A stretch of 64,000 nt of DNA from Amycolatopsis sp. WAC 01376 (GCF_003947415.1 NZ_QHKL01000011.1:62001-126000), one strand, 5' to 3'. Shown: positions 9,062 through 18,004, counted from the stretch's first letter. Program-made: numbers and translations. Notes: generated by a model not told the origin, from the letters alone.

Positions 9062-10276
9062 GTGCCGACCCCGTTCCCCCGCCCGTCCCGCCGGATACTC
9101 GCCGCCGCACTGGCGATCGTCCTGTCCGCCGGTCTGCTGACCGTGCTGAGCGGGAGCCCGGCGAACTCCGCCGTCACGGCGGCGTCCGACGATGCGTTCT
9201 ACACCCCGCCGTCCCCGCTCCCGGCGGGCAAACCGGGCGACATCATCCGCTCGCGGATCTCGAAAGCCGGTCCGCGTAAGGATTCCGTCAACGCCTGGCA
9301 GGTCATGTACCTGTCGACGGACGCCCTCGGGCGGCCGGACGCGGTGACCGGGACCGTGCTGGTGCCGAAGAACGCCGACCCGGCGAAGGCACCGATCGTC
9401 TCGTTCGCCGCCGGTACGCACGGTCCGGCGTTCGACTGCACGCCGTCGAAGATGATCGACATCGGCGCGTTCTACGAGCAGTCGGGCCTCGACGACGCGC
9501 TCGACGCCGGATACGCCGTCGCGCTCACCGACTACGAGGGCTACCGCCAGGATCCGAAGACGACGTACGTGGTCGGGCGTTCGGAGGGCCCGGCGGTGAT
9601 CGACGCGGTCCGGGCCGCGCAACGCCTGCCGGAGGCGAAACTGTCCACCGACGCCAAGGTGCTCTTCCGCGGGTACTCGCAGGGCGGCGGAGCGGCGGCC
9701 TGGGCCGGTGAACTGCAACCGGCCTACGCGCCGGAGATGAACCTCGTCGGTGTCGCCGCCGGCGGTGTGCCCGCCGACCTCGTGCAGGTCACCCTGCAAC
9801 TCGACGGGAAGGCAGGCTTCGGCGTCTTCGCCTACGCCCTGATCGGCCTGGACAACGCTTATCCCGAGCTGAAGCTGGACTCGTTCCTCAGCGACAACGG
9901 CCGCGTGAAGCTGGCGGAGATGCAGAAGAGCGCTTGCACGTTCGAACTGCTCACCACCTACGCGAACCAGAAGATCGCCGACTACACGACCAGCGCCGGC
10001 TACGTGCGGCCGGAATGGGTGAAGCGGCTCAACGAGAACAAGCTCGGCGGCACACCGCCCAAGGTCCCGGTGCTCCTCTACCACGCCACCCAGGACCAGC
10101 TCGTGCAGTTCGCCCAGGCCGACGCGTTGCACAAGACCTACTGCACCGCCGGGGTCAAGACGACCTGGAAGACCTTCGAAACCGACCACATCACGGCGGT
10201 CTACACCGGCAACGCCGACGTGCTCGCCTTCCTCAAGGACCGGGTCGCGGGCGCTCCGGCGACGTCGAACTGCTGA
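9062..10276 (+). CDS. Secreted lipase, LIP family
   Basis: 404 residues with GTG start preceded by GGAGG at proper distance. Signal peptide at about 1-37 (RRILAAALAIVLSAG ... NSAV). The alpha/beta hydrolase fold of the secretory LIP lipases (Candida lipase A-like, PF03583 in my recollection) is indicated by the nucleophile elbow GYSQGG with Ser206, an acid candidate in LYHATQDQLV and a His candidate in ETDHITAV near the end. Expected reaction: hydrolysis of acylglycerols or similar esters outside the cell. Cys126 and Cys311 may pair. It may share a transcript with the lipoprotein gene upstream. Confidence 0.9.
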   Translation: MPTPFPRPSRRILAAALAIVLSAGLLTVLSGSPANSAVTAASDDAFYTPPSPLPAGKPGDIIRSRISKAGPRKDSVNAWQVMYLSTDALGRPDAVTGTVLVPKNADPAKAPIVSFAAGTHGPAFDCTPSKMIDIGAFYEQSGLDDALDAGYAVALTDYEGYRQDPKTTYVVGRSEGPAVIDAVRAAQRLPEAKLSTDAKVLFRGYSQGGGAAAWAGELQPAYAPEMNLVGVAAGGVPADLVQVTLQLDGKAGFGVFAYALIGLDNAYPELKLDSFLSDNGRVKLAEMQKSACTFELLTTYANQKIADYTTSAGYVRPEWVKRLNENKLGGTPPKVPVLLYHATQDQLVQFAQADALHKTYCTAGVKTTWKTFETDHITAVYTGNADVLAFLKDRVAGAPATSNC

Positions 10277-10283
10277 GCCCGCG

Positions 10284-10817
10284 GTGCTCAGAACCGCGCC
10301 TTCGTCCTTTGTGGACGGCATGGCCGCCGTCGGTGCGCGGGCCGGGAAGCGGCGTGAGCTGCTCCGGTTCGCCACCGTCGGCCTCGCCGCGTTCGGGCTC
10401 ACGCTCGGCGTCAACTACGGGCTGAAACTCACCGTCCTGCAAGAGAAACCGGTCACGGCGCTGGCCATCGCCACCATCATGGCGACGGCGTTCGCGTATC
10501 TGCTCTCCCGGCGCTGGTCGTTCCACACCCGCGGCGGCAGGCGCCGGTTCCCCGAGGCGGCGTTGTTCTTCGCGGTCAACGCCATCGCCGTGACGATCAA
10601 CCTGTGCCCGCCGCTGATCTCGCGCTACGTCCTGCGGTTCGAGGTCCCCGAAGTCAGCTTCCTCGCACAGGAGATCGCGGACTTCGTCAGCGGCATGCTG
10701 CTCGGCACCGCGGCGGGTTCGGCGTTCCGCTGGTGGGGTTACCGCCGCTGGGTGTTCCCCGTCGCCGACGCCCGTCAGCGCGTCCGCGAGGTGGTAGTGA
10801 GTGGCCCCGGTCCGTGA
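10284..10817 (+). CDS. GtrA-like membrane protein
   Basis: 177 residues from GTG at 10284; in-frame GTG 10311 and ATG 10320 are alternatives and none has a good ribosome site, so the start is uncertain. Four hydrophobic segments (about 30-50, 55-72, 90-115, 130-155) and the RRWSFH motif after helix two fit the GtrA/DPMS-flippase family, which takes part in moving prenyl-linked sugars across the membrane or assists glycan decoration. It begins 7 bp after the lipase stop and ends inside a long hairpin. No glycosyltransferase partner is adjacent. Confidence 0.82.
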   Translation: MLRTAPSSFVDGMAAVGARAGKRRELLRFATVGLAAFGLTLGVNYGLKLTVLQEKPVTALAIATIMATAFAYLLSRRWSFHTRGGRRRFPEAALFFAVNAIAVTINLCPPLISRYVLRFEVPEVSFLAQEIADFVSGMLLGTAAGSAFRWWGYRRWVFPVADARQRVREVVVSGPGP

Positions 10818-10860
10818 AGGCCTCCTTGAGGGACCCTGGGTCCCTCAAGGAGGCCTTCAC
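10814..10860. repeat. Intergenic hairpin, family B
   Basis: Perfect inverted repeat with 20-base arms (GTGAAGGCCTCCTTGAGGGA) around a CCCTGGG loop. It covers the end of the GtrA-like gene and lies between two convergent genes, a position suited to a bidirectional terminator. Confidence 0.9.
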
Positions 10861-10886
10861 GGACTCGACAATCGCCGGTGTAAGGG

Positions 10887-12083
10887 TCAGGCTTCGGCGG
10901 GCCGCAGCCGTTCGGCGCGCAGCGCCAGCTCGATCCGCAGCCGCTGATCCGGATCGTCCAGCCGTTCGCCGAACAACTCCGTGAGCCGCCGCAGCCGGGC
11001 CCGCACCGTCTGCGGGTGCACGGCGAGCTGCCGGGCGATCTCGGGCGCGCTCCCCCGCGTCTGCACCTGCGTGAGCAGGGTCGCCGACAACTCGTCGTGC
11101 TGGCGCGGCGCCAGCCCCGACAGCGGCTCCAGCGCCTCGACGGCCAGCCTGTCGAGCAGGAACTCGTCGGCGAGCAGCAGCAGCGTGGTGATGTGCTCCT
11201 CGCACCACAGCACCGGCCCGACCGCGGTGATCATCCCCCGCTGGGCCAGTTCGGACGCGCGGCGCGCGATCCGGAACGATTCGGCGGCCTGCGCCGTCGG
11301 GACGGACACCCCGACCGTCGCCGACCAGCCGGAAGGCAGTTCCCGCAGGCCGCCGAGGTCGGCTTCCGGACAGGCGACGAGCGCACCTGGCGCGTCGGAG
11401 ACGAGGTCCACGGGAATCGCCGACGGCAGCAGACCGGAGGGGAACGCGGGCGCGCCGGGCGCCGCGGTGAAGACGACCGCCGTGATCCGCTCCGGGATCC
11501 GCCAGCCGATGGCGACGGCGAGCGCGCCGGCGTCGGCGCGGGCGTACCCGGCGCCGGCGGTCAGCAGCCGGAACAGCCGGGCCCGTTGCTCCGCGGGGCC
11601 CGTCGCCTCGGCCCGGGCGGCGTTGTAGCCGTCGGTCAGCGCCATCGTCACCTCGACGACGTCGCCGAACAGGCATTCCGCAGCGCCGTAGAGAACGTCA
11701 CCCGGCAACTGGAGCTGGCGCCCGGCCGAGGCGATCGAACGCCACAGCACCCGGCTCGAGACCCTGAACGCCGCCTGCGCGGCCTCCCGGCTGAGCCCTT
11801 GATGGAAGGCGATCCGGCCCTGCGCACGGAAATCCGCCAGCAGGTCGTTCTGCAGCAGTTCGGGAACGCCGATCCGGTCGATGGCGCGTTCGATACCGCG
11901 CCTGGTCAGCTCGACGGCGGCGGCACGCGCCTCGCTGTCACTGAACACTTCGGCGCATTCACCGATCTCGGACGCCACGCCTTCGACGCAGTGCCGGGCG
12001 ATCGCCGGGATCCGCGGGCGGACGGCGTCACCGAGTTCCCTCGGCAGGCGTGCCCACAACGCGCCGACGGGCTGCCAGCTCAC
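10887..12083 (-). CDS. PucR-type transcriptional regulator, copy 1
   Basis: 398 residues from GTG at 12083 (MSWQPVGALWARLP); GGGGGA lies 7 bases upstream and the protein then aligns with its three paralogues from LWARLPRELG on. A longer open frame reaches into the divergent promoter region and is rejected. The N-terminal helical region (about 10-170) resembles the RsbRD/PucR N-terminal module; the middle is a degenerate nucleotide-cyclase-like fold; the C-terminus has the PucR helix-turn-helix (IARQLAVHPQTVRARL, about 355-375). Probably a DNA-binding regulator responding to a small ligand. Compared with copies 2-4 its N-terminal module is more diverged. It is divergent from copy 2. Confidence 0.85.
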   Translation of the reverse strand: MSWQPVGALWARLPRELGDAVRPRIPAIARHCVEGVASEIGECAEVFSDSEARAAAVELTRRGIERAIDRIGVPELLQNDLLADFRAQGRIAFHQGLSREAAQAAFRVSSRVLWRSIASAGRQLQLPGDVLYGAAECLFGDVVEVTMALTDGYNAARAEATGPAEQRARLFRLLTAGAGYARADAGALAVAIGWRIPERITAVVFTAAPGAPAFPSGLLPSAIPVDLVSDAPGALVACPEADLGGLRELPSGWSATVGVSVPTAQAAESFRIARRASELAQRGMITAVGPVLWCEEHITTLLLLADEFLLDRLAVEALEPLSGLAPRQHDELSATLLTQVQTRGSAPEIARQLAVHPQTVRARLRRLTELFGERLDDPDQRLRIELALRAERLRPAEA

Positions 12084-12200
12084 GTGTGTGATCCCCCGTA
12101 GTGAAGTAGGCCGACGATTCCGGGCACGAATTCCCTTTCGTCCGCGCGCCACCGGCGCACTCGAATGCACGGAGCGTAGAACCGTCGCCACAGCCGTGTC

Positions 12201-12225
12201 AAAAGCCGCCACATCGGCGGCTTTT
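12201..12225. promoter_or_regulatory. Perfect hairpin with T-tract in the divergent pucR region
   Basis: AAAAGCCGCC, five-base loop, GGCGGCTTTT. The 10-bp stem flanked by A and T runs has the shape of a factor-independent terminator in both directions, yet it lies between two divergent genes, 117 bp before one start and 148 bp before the other. It may be an attenuator, an operator, or insulation between the two promoters. Confidence 0.7.
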
Positions 12226-12373
12226 CGTTGCCCATTCAACGTCACATTCGCGGTACACGCCGTCGGCCGATCCAGTAGAAACACTGCGGCACCCGTCCCG
12301 TCGATCCGACGCGGTTGTGCAAAGGGATTCACGTTTCCCGTCCTCGGTTCGAAGAAAATCAAAGGTGGTCTCG

Positions 12374-13585
12374 GTGGTCCAGTACCGCGGTTTCGACATG
12401 CTGGCGACGTTGCCGCGTTCGCTCGGCGAAGAACTGCGTCCGTATACCGGGCACGCCGCGGCGGCAATGGTCAACCAGGTACAGCGGTCCGTCCCCGCGT
12501 ATTCACAACCGCTGCGCGGCGTCTTCGGCCGTGTCCTGGTCGTCTCGTGCGATCGCGCGGTGCGGCATTACGTCGACTGCATCGGCGATCCGGACGTGCC
12601 CCACGACCGCTGGATCGACTTCTACCGCATGCGCGGGCGGATCGAGTTCACCGAGGGCCGGAGTCTGGAACCGTTGCACGACAGCGTGACGGTCGGCGCG
12701 CGGGCGGCTTGGCGGGCGATGCGGCCCATCGTGCGCGGGCTCGGCGTCGGCCTCGACGTCATCGCGCTCGCGGCCGAGTCCGTCTTCGTCTACGTCGACG
12801 AACTGTGCGCCACGACGATCGAGGGCTACCAGGAGGCGGAGGCCAGTGCGGCGGGCGCCATCCCGCTCCGGCGCCGCCGTCTGCTCGAACTGATCGCGCA
12901 GGCGCCGGAAGGGTCCGCGTGCAGTATCGCCAGCCTGGCCGACGGCGCCGGCTGGCGGGTGCCGGGGACGGCCGCCATGGTCGCGCTCCAGCGCGCTCCC
13001 GGCGCGCCCGCCTTCCCCGTCCACCTGCTGGACGACACCGTGCTGGCCGACCTCGACACCGCCGAGCCGTACCTGCTCACCGCGGATCCCGACGCCGACC
13101 TCGCGCCGCTGAAGGACGCGCTGGACGGCTGGCGCGCGGCGGTGTCCCCCGTCGTGCCGCTCGCCGACGCCCCGGCCGCGCTCCGCACCGCCCGCCGCGC
13201 CCTGCTGCTGAACAGCGAAGACGCGCCCGGCCCGGTCGTCTGGTGCCGGGACCACCTCGCCACGCTGTGGTTGCTCGCCGAGGACTTCCTCGGCGCCGAA
13301 CTCGCCAAACAGAGCCTCGACCCGTTCACCTCGCTGAGCGAGAAACAGCAGGAGCGGCTCAGCGAGACCCTGCTGGCTTGGCTCGAAACCCGCGGCGGGG
13401 CACCGGAGATCGCGCGACGGCTCGGCGTGCACCCGCAGACCGTGCGCAACCGTCTCCGGCAGTTGGAGGAACTGTTCGGCGACCGGCTCAGAGACGCCGA
13501 CGACCGGCTGAACATGCAACTGGCGCTGCGCGCGCAGCGGCTTATGCGCGCCCACCGCCGCGACGAAGGGCCGCCAGGGAACTGA
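12374..13585 (+). CDS. PucR-type transcriptional regulator, copy 2
   Basis: 403 residues if GTG at 12374 is used, which has AAAGGTGG five bases before it and gives a length like the paralogues; an earlier in-frame GTG at 12317 is possible. The layout is the same as copy 1: N-terminal helical module starting MLATLPRSLGEEL, the diagnostic segment EFTEGRSLEPL followed by RAAWRAM, an 'FVYVDEL' helix, a degenerate middle domain, and a C-terminal helix-turn-helix IARRLGVHPQTVRNRL. Predicted cytosolic transcription factor; target unknown. The C-terminus is basic (about ten extra residues). Confidence 0.85.
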   Translation: MVQYRGFDMLATLPRSLGEELRPYTGHAAAAMVNQVQRSVPAYSQPLRGVFGRVLVVSCDRAVRHYVDCIGDPDVPHDRWIDFYRMRGRIEFTEGRSLEPLHDSVTVGARAAWRAMRPIVRGLGVGLDVIALAAESVFVYVDELCATTIEGYQEAEASAAGAIPLRRRRLLELIAQAPEGSACSIASLADGAGWRVPGTAAMVALQRAPGAPAFPVHLLDDTVLADLDTAEPYLLTADPDADLAPLKDALDGWRAAVSPVVPLADAPAALRTARRALLLNSEDAPGPVVWCRDHLATLWLLAEDFLGAELAKQSLDPFTSLSEKQQERLSETLLAWLETRGGAPEIARRLGVHPQTVRNRLRQLEELFGDRLRDADDRLNMQLALRAQRLMRAHRRDEGPPGN

Positions 13586-13927
13586 CGCGCCGGACCCGCC
13601 GTTCCGGTGGCGGCACGGTGGGGAGCACCCAGCGGAGGCCGCGGCGGGCACGCTTCGCCCTCGGCTGATCGACGTGGAAGTCCGCTCGGCAGGCCATCGC
13701 TTTTTCTCCCCGTGGTGACGGGTGTTTACCGACGCTTTCCTGAATACCGGGACGGTGGGAGAATGTCGATGCGCGATTGCCCGGCGGTCCCGGTTTTGGC
13801 ATCCGTCTCGGGGTCCGCCCCGGCATTCTTGTCACCCCGGTCGCAAATACCGGACGTGTCCCGCGACACGCTGACGGACCGGCCTTTCTTCACGTTATTT
13901 TGACGCCTGACAACCGAAAGGCGGGAC
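13586..13927. other. Intergenic region, nothing recognised
   Basis: 342 bases between copy 2 of the PucR regulators and the alpha/beta hydrolase, read in the same direction. No gene with a ribosome site and no strong hairpin was found. A GTGTC/GACAC short inverted pair sits near 13858-13871. The hydrolase promoter is expected here. Confidence 0.5.
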
Positions 13928-14917
13928 ATGGCCCTCGAAGCGCGCACACTGACCCTGCACGGGCGGGAAATCCGGCTGCGGGAATACCTTCCGTCCACAA
14001 AGGATGCGGAGGGCGAGCCGCTCGTGCTACTGCACGGGATCTCGGGCAGCGGTGAGACCTGGGCGCCGTTGCTCGACCATTTCGAGCGGACCGGGTTCGG
14101 GCGCCGCGTCCTCGTCCCCGACCTCCCCGGCCACGGCGATTCCGCCGCCCCTCGGGCCGATTACGGCCTCGGCGCGATGGCCAGCGTGGTCCGTGACGTC
14201 CTCGCGCTCACCCGGAACCGGCACGCGACCATCGTCGGGCATTCCCTCGGCGGCGGGATCGCGATGCAGTTCGCCTACCAGTTCCCGGAGATGTGCGCCC
14301 GGCTGGTGCTCGTGGGCAGCGCCGGACTCGGCCCGCAGGTGACCCCGGTGCTGCGCGCGACGGCGCTGCCGGGTGCCAACGCGACACTCACCCTCGCGGT
14401 CAACCCGCTCACCGTCGCGATCGCACGCGGGCTCGCGGCGGCAGGCCGCTCACTCGGCGGGAGGTTCTCCGCCGAAACCCGCGAACTGACCCGTCACCTT
14501 GCGTCACTGGCCGACCCTGGCAGGCGGCGGGCGTTCCTGTTCATCGCGCGCAGCCTGATCGACCTCCGCGGTCAGCGCGCGAGCGCGATCGACAAGCTCT
14601 ACCTCGCCCGCGAAGTGCCCACTCTCGTCGTCTGGGGCGCGCACGATCCGCTCATTCCGGTCACGCACGGCCGTAAGACGGCCGAAGTGCTGCCGGACAG
14701 CCGCTTGACGGTGTTCGAAAATGCGAAACACTTTCCACATGTGGCCGACCCGGCCCGGTTCGGCGGCGAGCTCGAACGCTTCCTCACCGAGACCGCGCCC
14801 GCCCGGTTGACCCTGGACGTAGTCGTCGAGGTGCTCATCCGCGCCAGCGAGGCGGCGGAAGAGCCCGAAAACGCCCCGGAAAAGTTGTCATCCGGACGCC
14901 ATCTCAGGCCCGCCTAA
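13928..14917 (+). CDS. Alpha/beta hydrolase
   Basis: 329 residues, ATG with GAAAGGCGGG upstream. Classical cytosolic alpha/beta hydrolase: oxyanion motif LLHGISGSG, nucleophile elbow GHSLGG with Ser106, acid in WGAHDPL and histidine in AKHFPHV. The first 280 residues cover the whole fold; the last 40 are an Ala/Glu-rich helical tail. It lacks a signal peptide. Likely an esterase, lactonase or C-C hydrolase; the substrate cannot be assigned. It sits between copies 2 and 3 of the PucR regulators, so it may be a target of one of them. Confidence 0.85.
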   Translation: MALEARTLTLHGREIRLREYLPSTKDAEGEPLVLLHGISGSGETWAPLLDHFERTGFGRRVLVPDLPGHGDSAAPRADYGLGAMASVVRDVLALTRNRHATIVGHSLGGGIAMQFAYQFPEMCARLVLVGSAGLGPQVTPVLRATALPGANATLTLAVNPLTVAIARGLAAAGRSLGGRFSAETRELTRHLASLADPGRRRAFLFIARSLIDLRGQRASAIDKLYLAREVPTLVVWGAHDPLIPVTHGRKTAEVLPDSRLTVFENAKHFPHVADPARFGGELERFLTETAPARLTLDVVVEVLIRASEAAEEPENAPEKLSSGRHLRPA

Positions 14918-14993
14918 ATGTCACTCACCGCCGGAATGGACCACCCGTTCGGGTGTAGTCCATCCAGGTGGCCGATCAAGGTCCCGCCAGCCG

Positions 14994-15043
14994 TTGACAG
15001 TTCTCTCAGCCGGATTTTATGTTGCGTGAGCCACAAAATCTGG
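14994..15043 (+). promoter_or_regulatory. Promoter with overlapping inverted repeat for pucR copy 3
   Basis: A -35 box TTGACA (14994-14999), 18-base spacer and -10 TATGTT (15018-15023). An inverted repeat CCGGATTTT (15010-15018) and AAAATCTGG (15035-15043), one mismatch, covers the -10 and start site, a typical repressor position. The surrounding bases are notably AT-rich for this genome. Confidence 0.6.
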
Positions 15044-15094
15044 ATCGGCTTCACCGTTGAAGAGGCTGATTTTGTTGCTAACAAGGATAAAAAC

Positions 15095-16447
15095 ATGACC
15101 GACTTGGATACCGGGTTCTCGCGGAACGATCTGCGGACCGCACGGCCAGACCCCGACGTGCGTCATCCCGCCACCCCGCACCGCCAGCCGCCGGGTCCGG
15201 TCCAACGACCGCGCGCCTTCACGCCGGCACCGAGAACCCCAGTGGAGAACCGACCTGTGCGCAGCACCGGCGCGAATGGACTGTGGGCGTCACTGCCCAG
15301 AGACCTGGGCGAGCGGTTCCGGCCGCGGGCCGACCCCTTGGCACGAGCCATCCTTCAGGAGGTGCAACGAGCCGTCCCCGAATACGCGCAGCCACTGGAA
15401 GGCGCGTTCGGACAGATCATCACGCAGGGTATCCGGCAGGCGATCCTGCACTGCCTCGATACCATCGGTCAGGGGACGACGTCGCTCGACAAATGGTCGG
15501 CGGTGTTCCGCAACCTCGGCAAGGTCGAGTTCAACGAAGGCCGCAGTCTCGATTGTCTCCAGACGGCCTACCGCGTCGGCGGCCGCGTCGCCTGGCGGCA
15601 CGTTTCGGAATTCGGGCAGGCGATCGGAGCGGACGCCGATCTCCTGTGCACCGCGGCCGAAGCGATTTTCGCTTACGTGGACGAGATTTCCGCACTTTCG
15701 ATCGAGGGCTACACGGCCGCGCAGGAACGGGCCGCGGGCACCAGGGCGAGACGCAGGCGAAGGCTGCTCGAACTGATGCTCTCCGATCCGCCGTCCTCAC
15801 CGCAGTCGATCGCGTCCCACGCCGCCAACGCCCAATGGGCGCTGCCCACCGAGATCACGGTCGTCGCACTGGAGCGACGGCTCGGCCCACTGGACCCCGA
15901 CAGCGCCGACCTGGACGCCGACGTCCTCGTCGACTTCGAGGGTCCCAAGCCCTGCCTGGTCACCGGCGACCCCGAAAAGCACCTGAAGGACCTCGCCGAA
16001 CGGCTCCCCGGCTGGCGCGCGGTGATCGGCCCTGCCGTGCGGCTCACCGAAGCGCCGCGCTCCCTGCTGTGGGCCCGCCGCACGCTGCGGCTGGTCCAGC
16101 GCGGGATCCTGCCGGACAACCCGGTCACGCGGTACAGCGATCACCTCTCCACCCTGTGGCTGCTCGCCGACGAGTTCCTGGTCCGTGAGCTGTGCACGCG
16201 CAGCCTCGCCCCGTTCGACGACCTCACGCCCAAACAGCGGGCGCGGCTCGGGGAGACGTTGCTGATCTGGCTCCAATCCCGGGGCAGCGCTCCGGAGATC
16301 GCGAAGAAACTCAAGGTCCACCCGCAGACCGTCCGCTACCGCATGCACCAGCTCATCGATCTCTTCGGCGACCGGTTGAACAACGCCGACGACCGGCTCG
16401 ACATGGAGATCGCGCTGCGCGCGGAGGCCTTGCTCGCCGAGGACTGA
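15095..16447 (+). CDS. PucR-type transcriptional regulator, copy 3
   Basis: 450 residues from ATG at 15095, chosen because AAGGAT lies 6 bases upstream and a promoter is readable before it. The first 55 residues are a Pro/Arg-rich extension absent from the other copies; a start near GTG 15256 would remove it. From LWASLPRDLGERF the protein follows the family plan: EFNEGRSLDCL...YRVGGRVAW, IFAYVDEISALSIEGY, degenerate middle domain (DADVLVDFEGPKPCL), and helix-turn-helix IAKKLKVHPQTVRYRM. Most similar by eye to copy 4, which follows 35 bp downstream and is probably co-transcribed. Confidence 0.87.
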   Translation: MTDLDTGFSRNDLRTARPDPDVRHPATPHRQPPGPVQRPRAFTPAPRTPVENRPVRSTGANGLWASLPRDLGERFRPRADPLARAILQEVQRAVPEYAQPLEGAFGQIITQGIRQAILHCLDTIGQGTTSLDKWSAVFRNLGKVEFNEGRSLDCLQTAYRVGGRVAWRHVSEFGQAIGADADLLCTAAEAIFAYVDEISALSIEGYTAAQERAAGTRARRRRRLLELMLSDPPSSPQSIASHAANAQWALPTEITVVALERRLGPLDPDSADLDADVLVDFEGPKPCLVTGDPEKHLKDLAERLPGWRAVIGPAVRLTEAPRSLLWARRTLRLVQRGILPDNPVTRYSDHLSTLWLLADEFLVRELCTRSLAPFDDLTPKQRARLGETLLIWLQSRGSAPEIAKKLKVHPQTVRYRMHQLIDLFGDRLNNADDRLDMEIALRAEALLAED

Positions 16448-16482
16448 CAGATCAGCCTTCCCACTCACAACGAGGTGACGAG

Positions 16483-17727
16483 GTGACCCGACCGCAGGAT
16501 GCCCGCAGCGGGGTCGAGGCGACGTACGGCCCGCTCCTCACGCCCGCTCGGCCGGGCGGGTCGAGCGGGCGCCCCGTCCAGCTCTGGGCGCTGCTGCCGA
16601 GAGAGCTGGCGACCGTGTTCCGGCCGGTACTGGCCGACGTGGCCGGGGAGGTGGTCCGCGAGATCCAGCGGACCATCCCCGACTACGCGCGGCCACTGGA
16701 CGGAGCTTTCGGCAAAGCGCTCAAGACCGGTGTCCAGATGGCGTTCCTGCAGTTCGTGGAACGGATCGGGAATCCGGAGGCGCCGTCGGAAGACCGCCGG
16801 AGCGTGTTCCTGAGCCTGGGTGTCCAGGAGTTCCAGCAGGGCCGCAACGTCGACGTCCTCCAAGCGGCGTATCGCGTCGGCGCCAGGGTGACCTGGCGCC
16901 GCGTCGCCGAAGCCGGCCGCCGCGCGGGGGTGCCTTCCGCGACGCTGTGCCTGCTCGCGGAAGCCATCTTCGCCTACATCGACGAGCTGTCGGCGCTGTC
17001 CGTCGAGGGCCACGCGGAGGCGCGGGAAAAGGCCGCCGGCGCACTCGAACGCCGGCGGCACCGGCTGATGGAACTCCTGCTCGCCGAACCACCGACGCCG
17101 CCCGACGTCATCAAACACGCCGCCGACCTCGCCCGCTGGCAACTCCCCGACCTGCTCGTCGCCGTCGCGCTCGAGCAGTCGCCGGACGAAACCCCGGCGG
17201 TCGCGTCGACCGCGCTGGCCGACTTCGAGACCACCTCTCCCTGCCTGCTGCTCCCCGCACCGGAACCGGACGACCGGGAACAATTCGCCGAAGCACTGGC
17301 GGGCAGGCGCGCCGCGATCGGCCCCGCCGTCCCACCCGCTTTCGCGGCGCGCTCCTTGCGAGCCGCGCGAGAAGCCCTGCGGCTCGTCGACTCCGGCGCG
17401 CTCCTCGACGAACCCGTGACGTGGTGCGTCGACCATCTTTCGCGCCTGTGGCTGCTGAAGGAACCGTTCCTGGCCGCGGAGCTGGTCCGGGAGCGGCTCG
17501 GGCCGCTGACCGGGTTGACCGGCAAGCAGCATTCGCGGCTGGCCGGGACCCTGTTGGCGTGGCTGGAGACCTGCGGGAACGTCCGCGAAGTGGCGGAACG
17601 GCTCGCGGTGCACCCGCAGACGGTGCGGTCCCGCGCTCAGGAACTCGAGACGCTGTTCGCCGACGGGCTGCGGGACCCTGAGCGGCGGTTCGAGATGATC
17701 CTGGCCCTGCGGGCCGCGCCCTCCTGA
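16483..17727 (+). CDS. PucR-type transcriptional regulator, copy 4
   Basis: 414 residues from GTG at 16483 with GAGG 6 bases upstream. N-terminal module LWALLPRELATVF, then EFQQGRNVDVL...YRVGARVTW and IFAYIDELSALSVEGH, middle domain (STALADFETTSPCL), C-terminal helix-turn-helix VAERLAVHPQTVRSRA. The helix-turn-helix keeps the VHPQTVR core of all four copies, so the recognition helices may overlap in specificity. A cluster of hairpins follows the stop codon. Confidence 0.87.
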   Translation: MTRPQDARSGVEATYGPLLTPARPGGSSGRPVQLWALLPRELATVFRPVLADVAGEVVREIQRTIPDYARPLDGAFGKALKTGVQMAFLQFVERIGNPEAPSEDRRSVFLSLGVQEFQQGRNVDVLQAAYRVGARVTWRRVAEAGRRAGVPSATLCLLAEAIFAYIDELSALSVEGHAEAREKAAGALERRRHRLMELLLAEPPTPPDVIKHAADLARWQLPDLLVAVALEQSPDETPAVASTALADFETTSPCLLLPAPEPDDREQFAEALAGRRAAIGPAVPPAFAARSLRAAREALRLVDSGALLDEPVTWCVDHLSRLWLLKEPFLAAELVRERLGPLTGLTGKQHSRLAGTLLAWLETCGNVREVAERLAVHPQTVRSRAQELETLFADGLRDPERRFEMILALRAAPS

Positions 17728-17733
17728 GGTTTT

Positions 17734-17788
17734 GCGCGTGATGGCCCCCTTCCCTCGGCTGAGCCGAGGGAAGGGGGCCTTCACGCGC
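17734..17788. repeat. Intergenic hairpin, family B variant
   Basis: Arms GCGCGTGATGGCCCCCTTCC and the matching GGAAGGGGGCCTTCACGCGC, continuing through CTCGGCTGAGCCGAG, so the two halves pair almost to the centre. One mismatch. First of four in the array. Confidence 0.88.
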
Positions 17789-17834
17789 TACGGGGGTCGG
17801 TTGCGTGAGCCGGAGCTGTCACCCGAGCATGCCG

Positions 17835-17891
17835 GTGCCCCCAATGCGGCATTGGAGTCGCTCAGTGCCTCCAATGCCGCATTGGGGGCAC
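17835..17891. repeat. Intergenic hairpin, family D
   Basis: Arms GTGCCCCCAATGCGGCATTG and its complement, extended by GA/TC, around a 13-base loop. GTGCCCCCAATGCGGCATTGGA is itself partly palindromic (AATGCGGCATT), so alternative foldings are possible. Seen once here. Confidence 0.85.
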
Positions 17892-17933
17892 TCGGCTCAG
17901 GGCCGAGAGCGCCGCAAGGCCCCCTAGCCCGAT

Positions 17934-17986
17934 GTCCTGAAGGGACCCTTTGAGACGTTGAGCGTCTCAAAGGGTCCCTTCAGGAC
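17934..17986. repeat. Intergenic hairpin, family E
   Basis: Perfect inverted repeat GTCCTGAAGGGACCCTTTGA, continuing GACG and a short loop, then the complement. The centre GACGTTGAGCGTC pairs as well. Third of the four hairpins in the array. Confidence 0.88.
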
Positions 17987-18004
17987 GCATAGCGAGCGGC
18001 CGAA

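Noticed and set aside
10861..10886. Family B hairpin as part of the GtrA-like coding sequence
   Set aside because: The gene does run into the left arm, but the residues there (VVVSGPGP) carry no membrane or conserved feature; the hairpin is better seen as an inserted 3' element.
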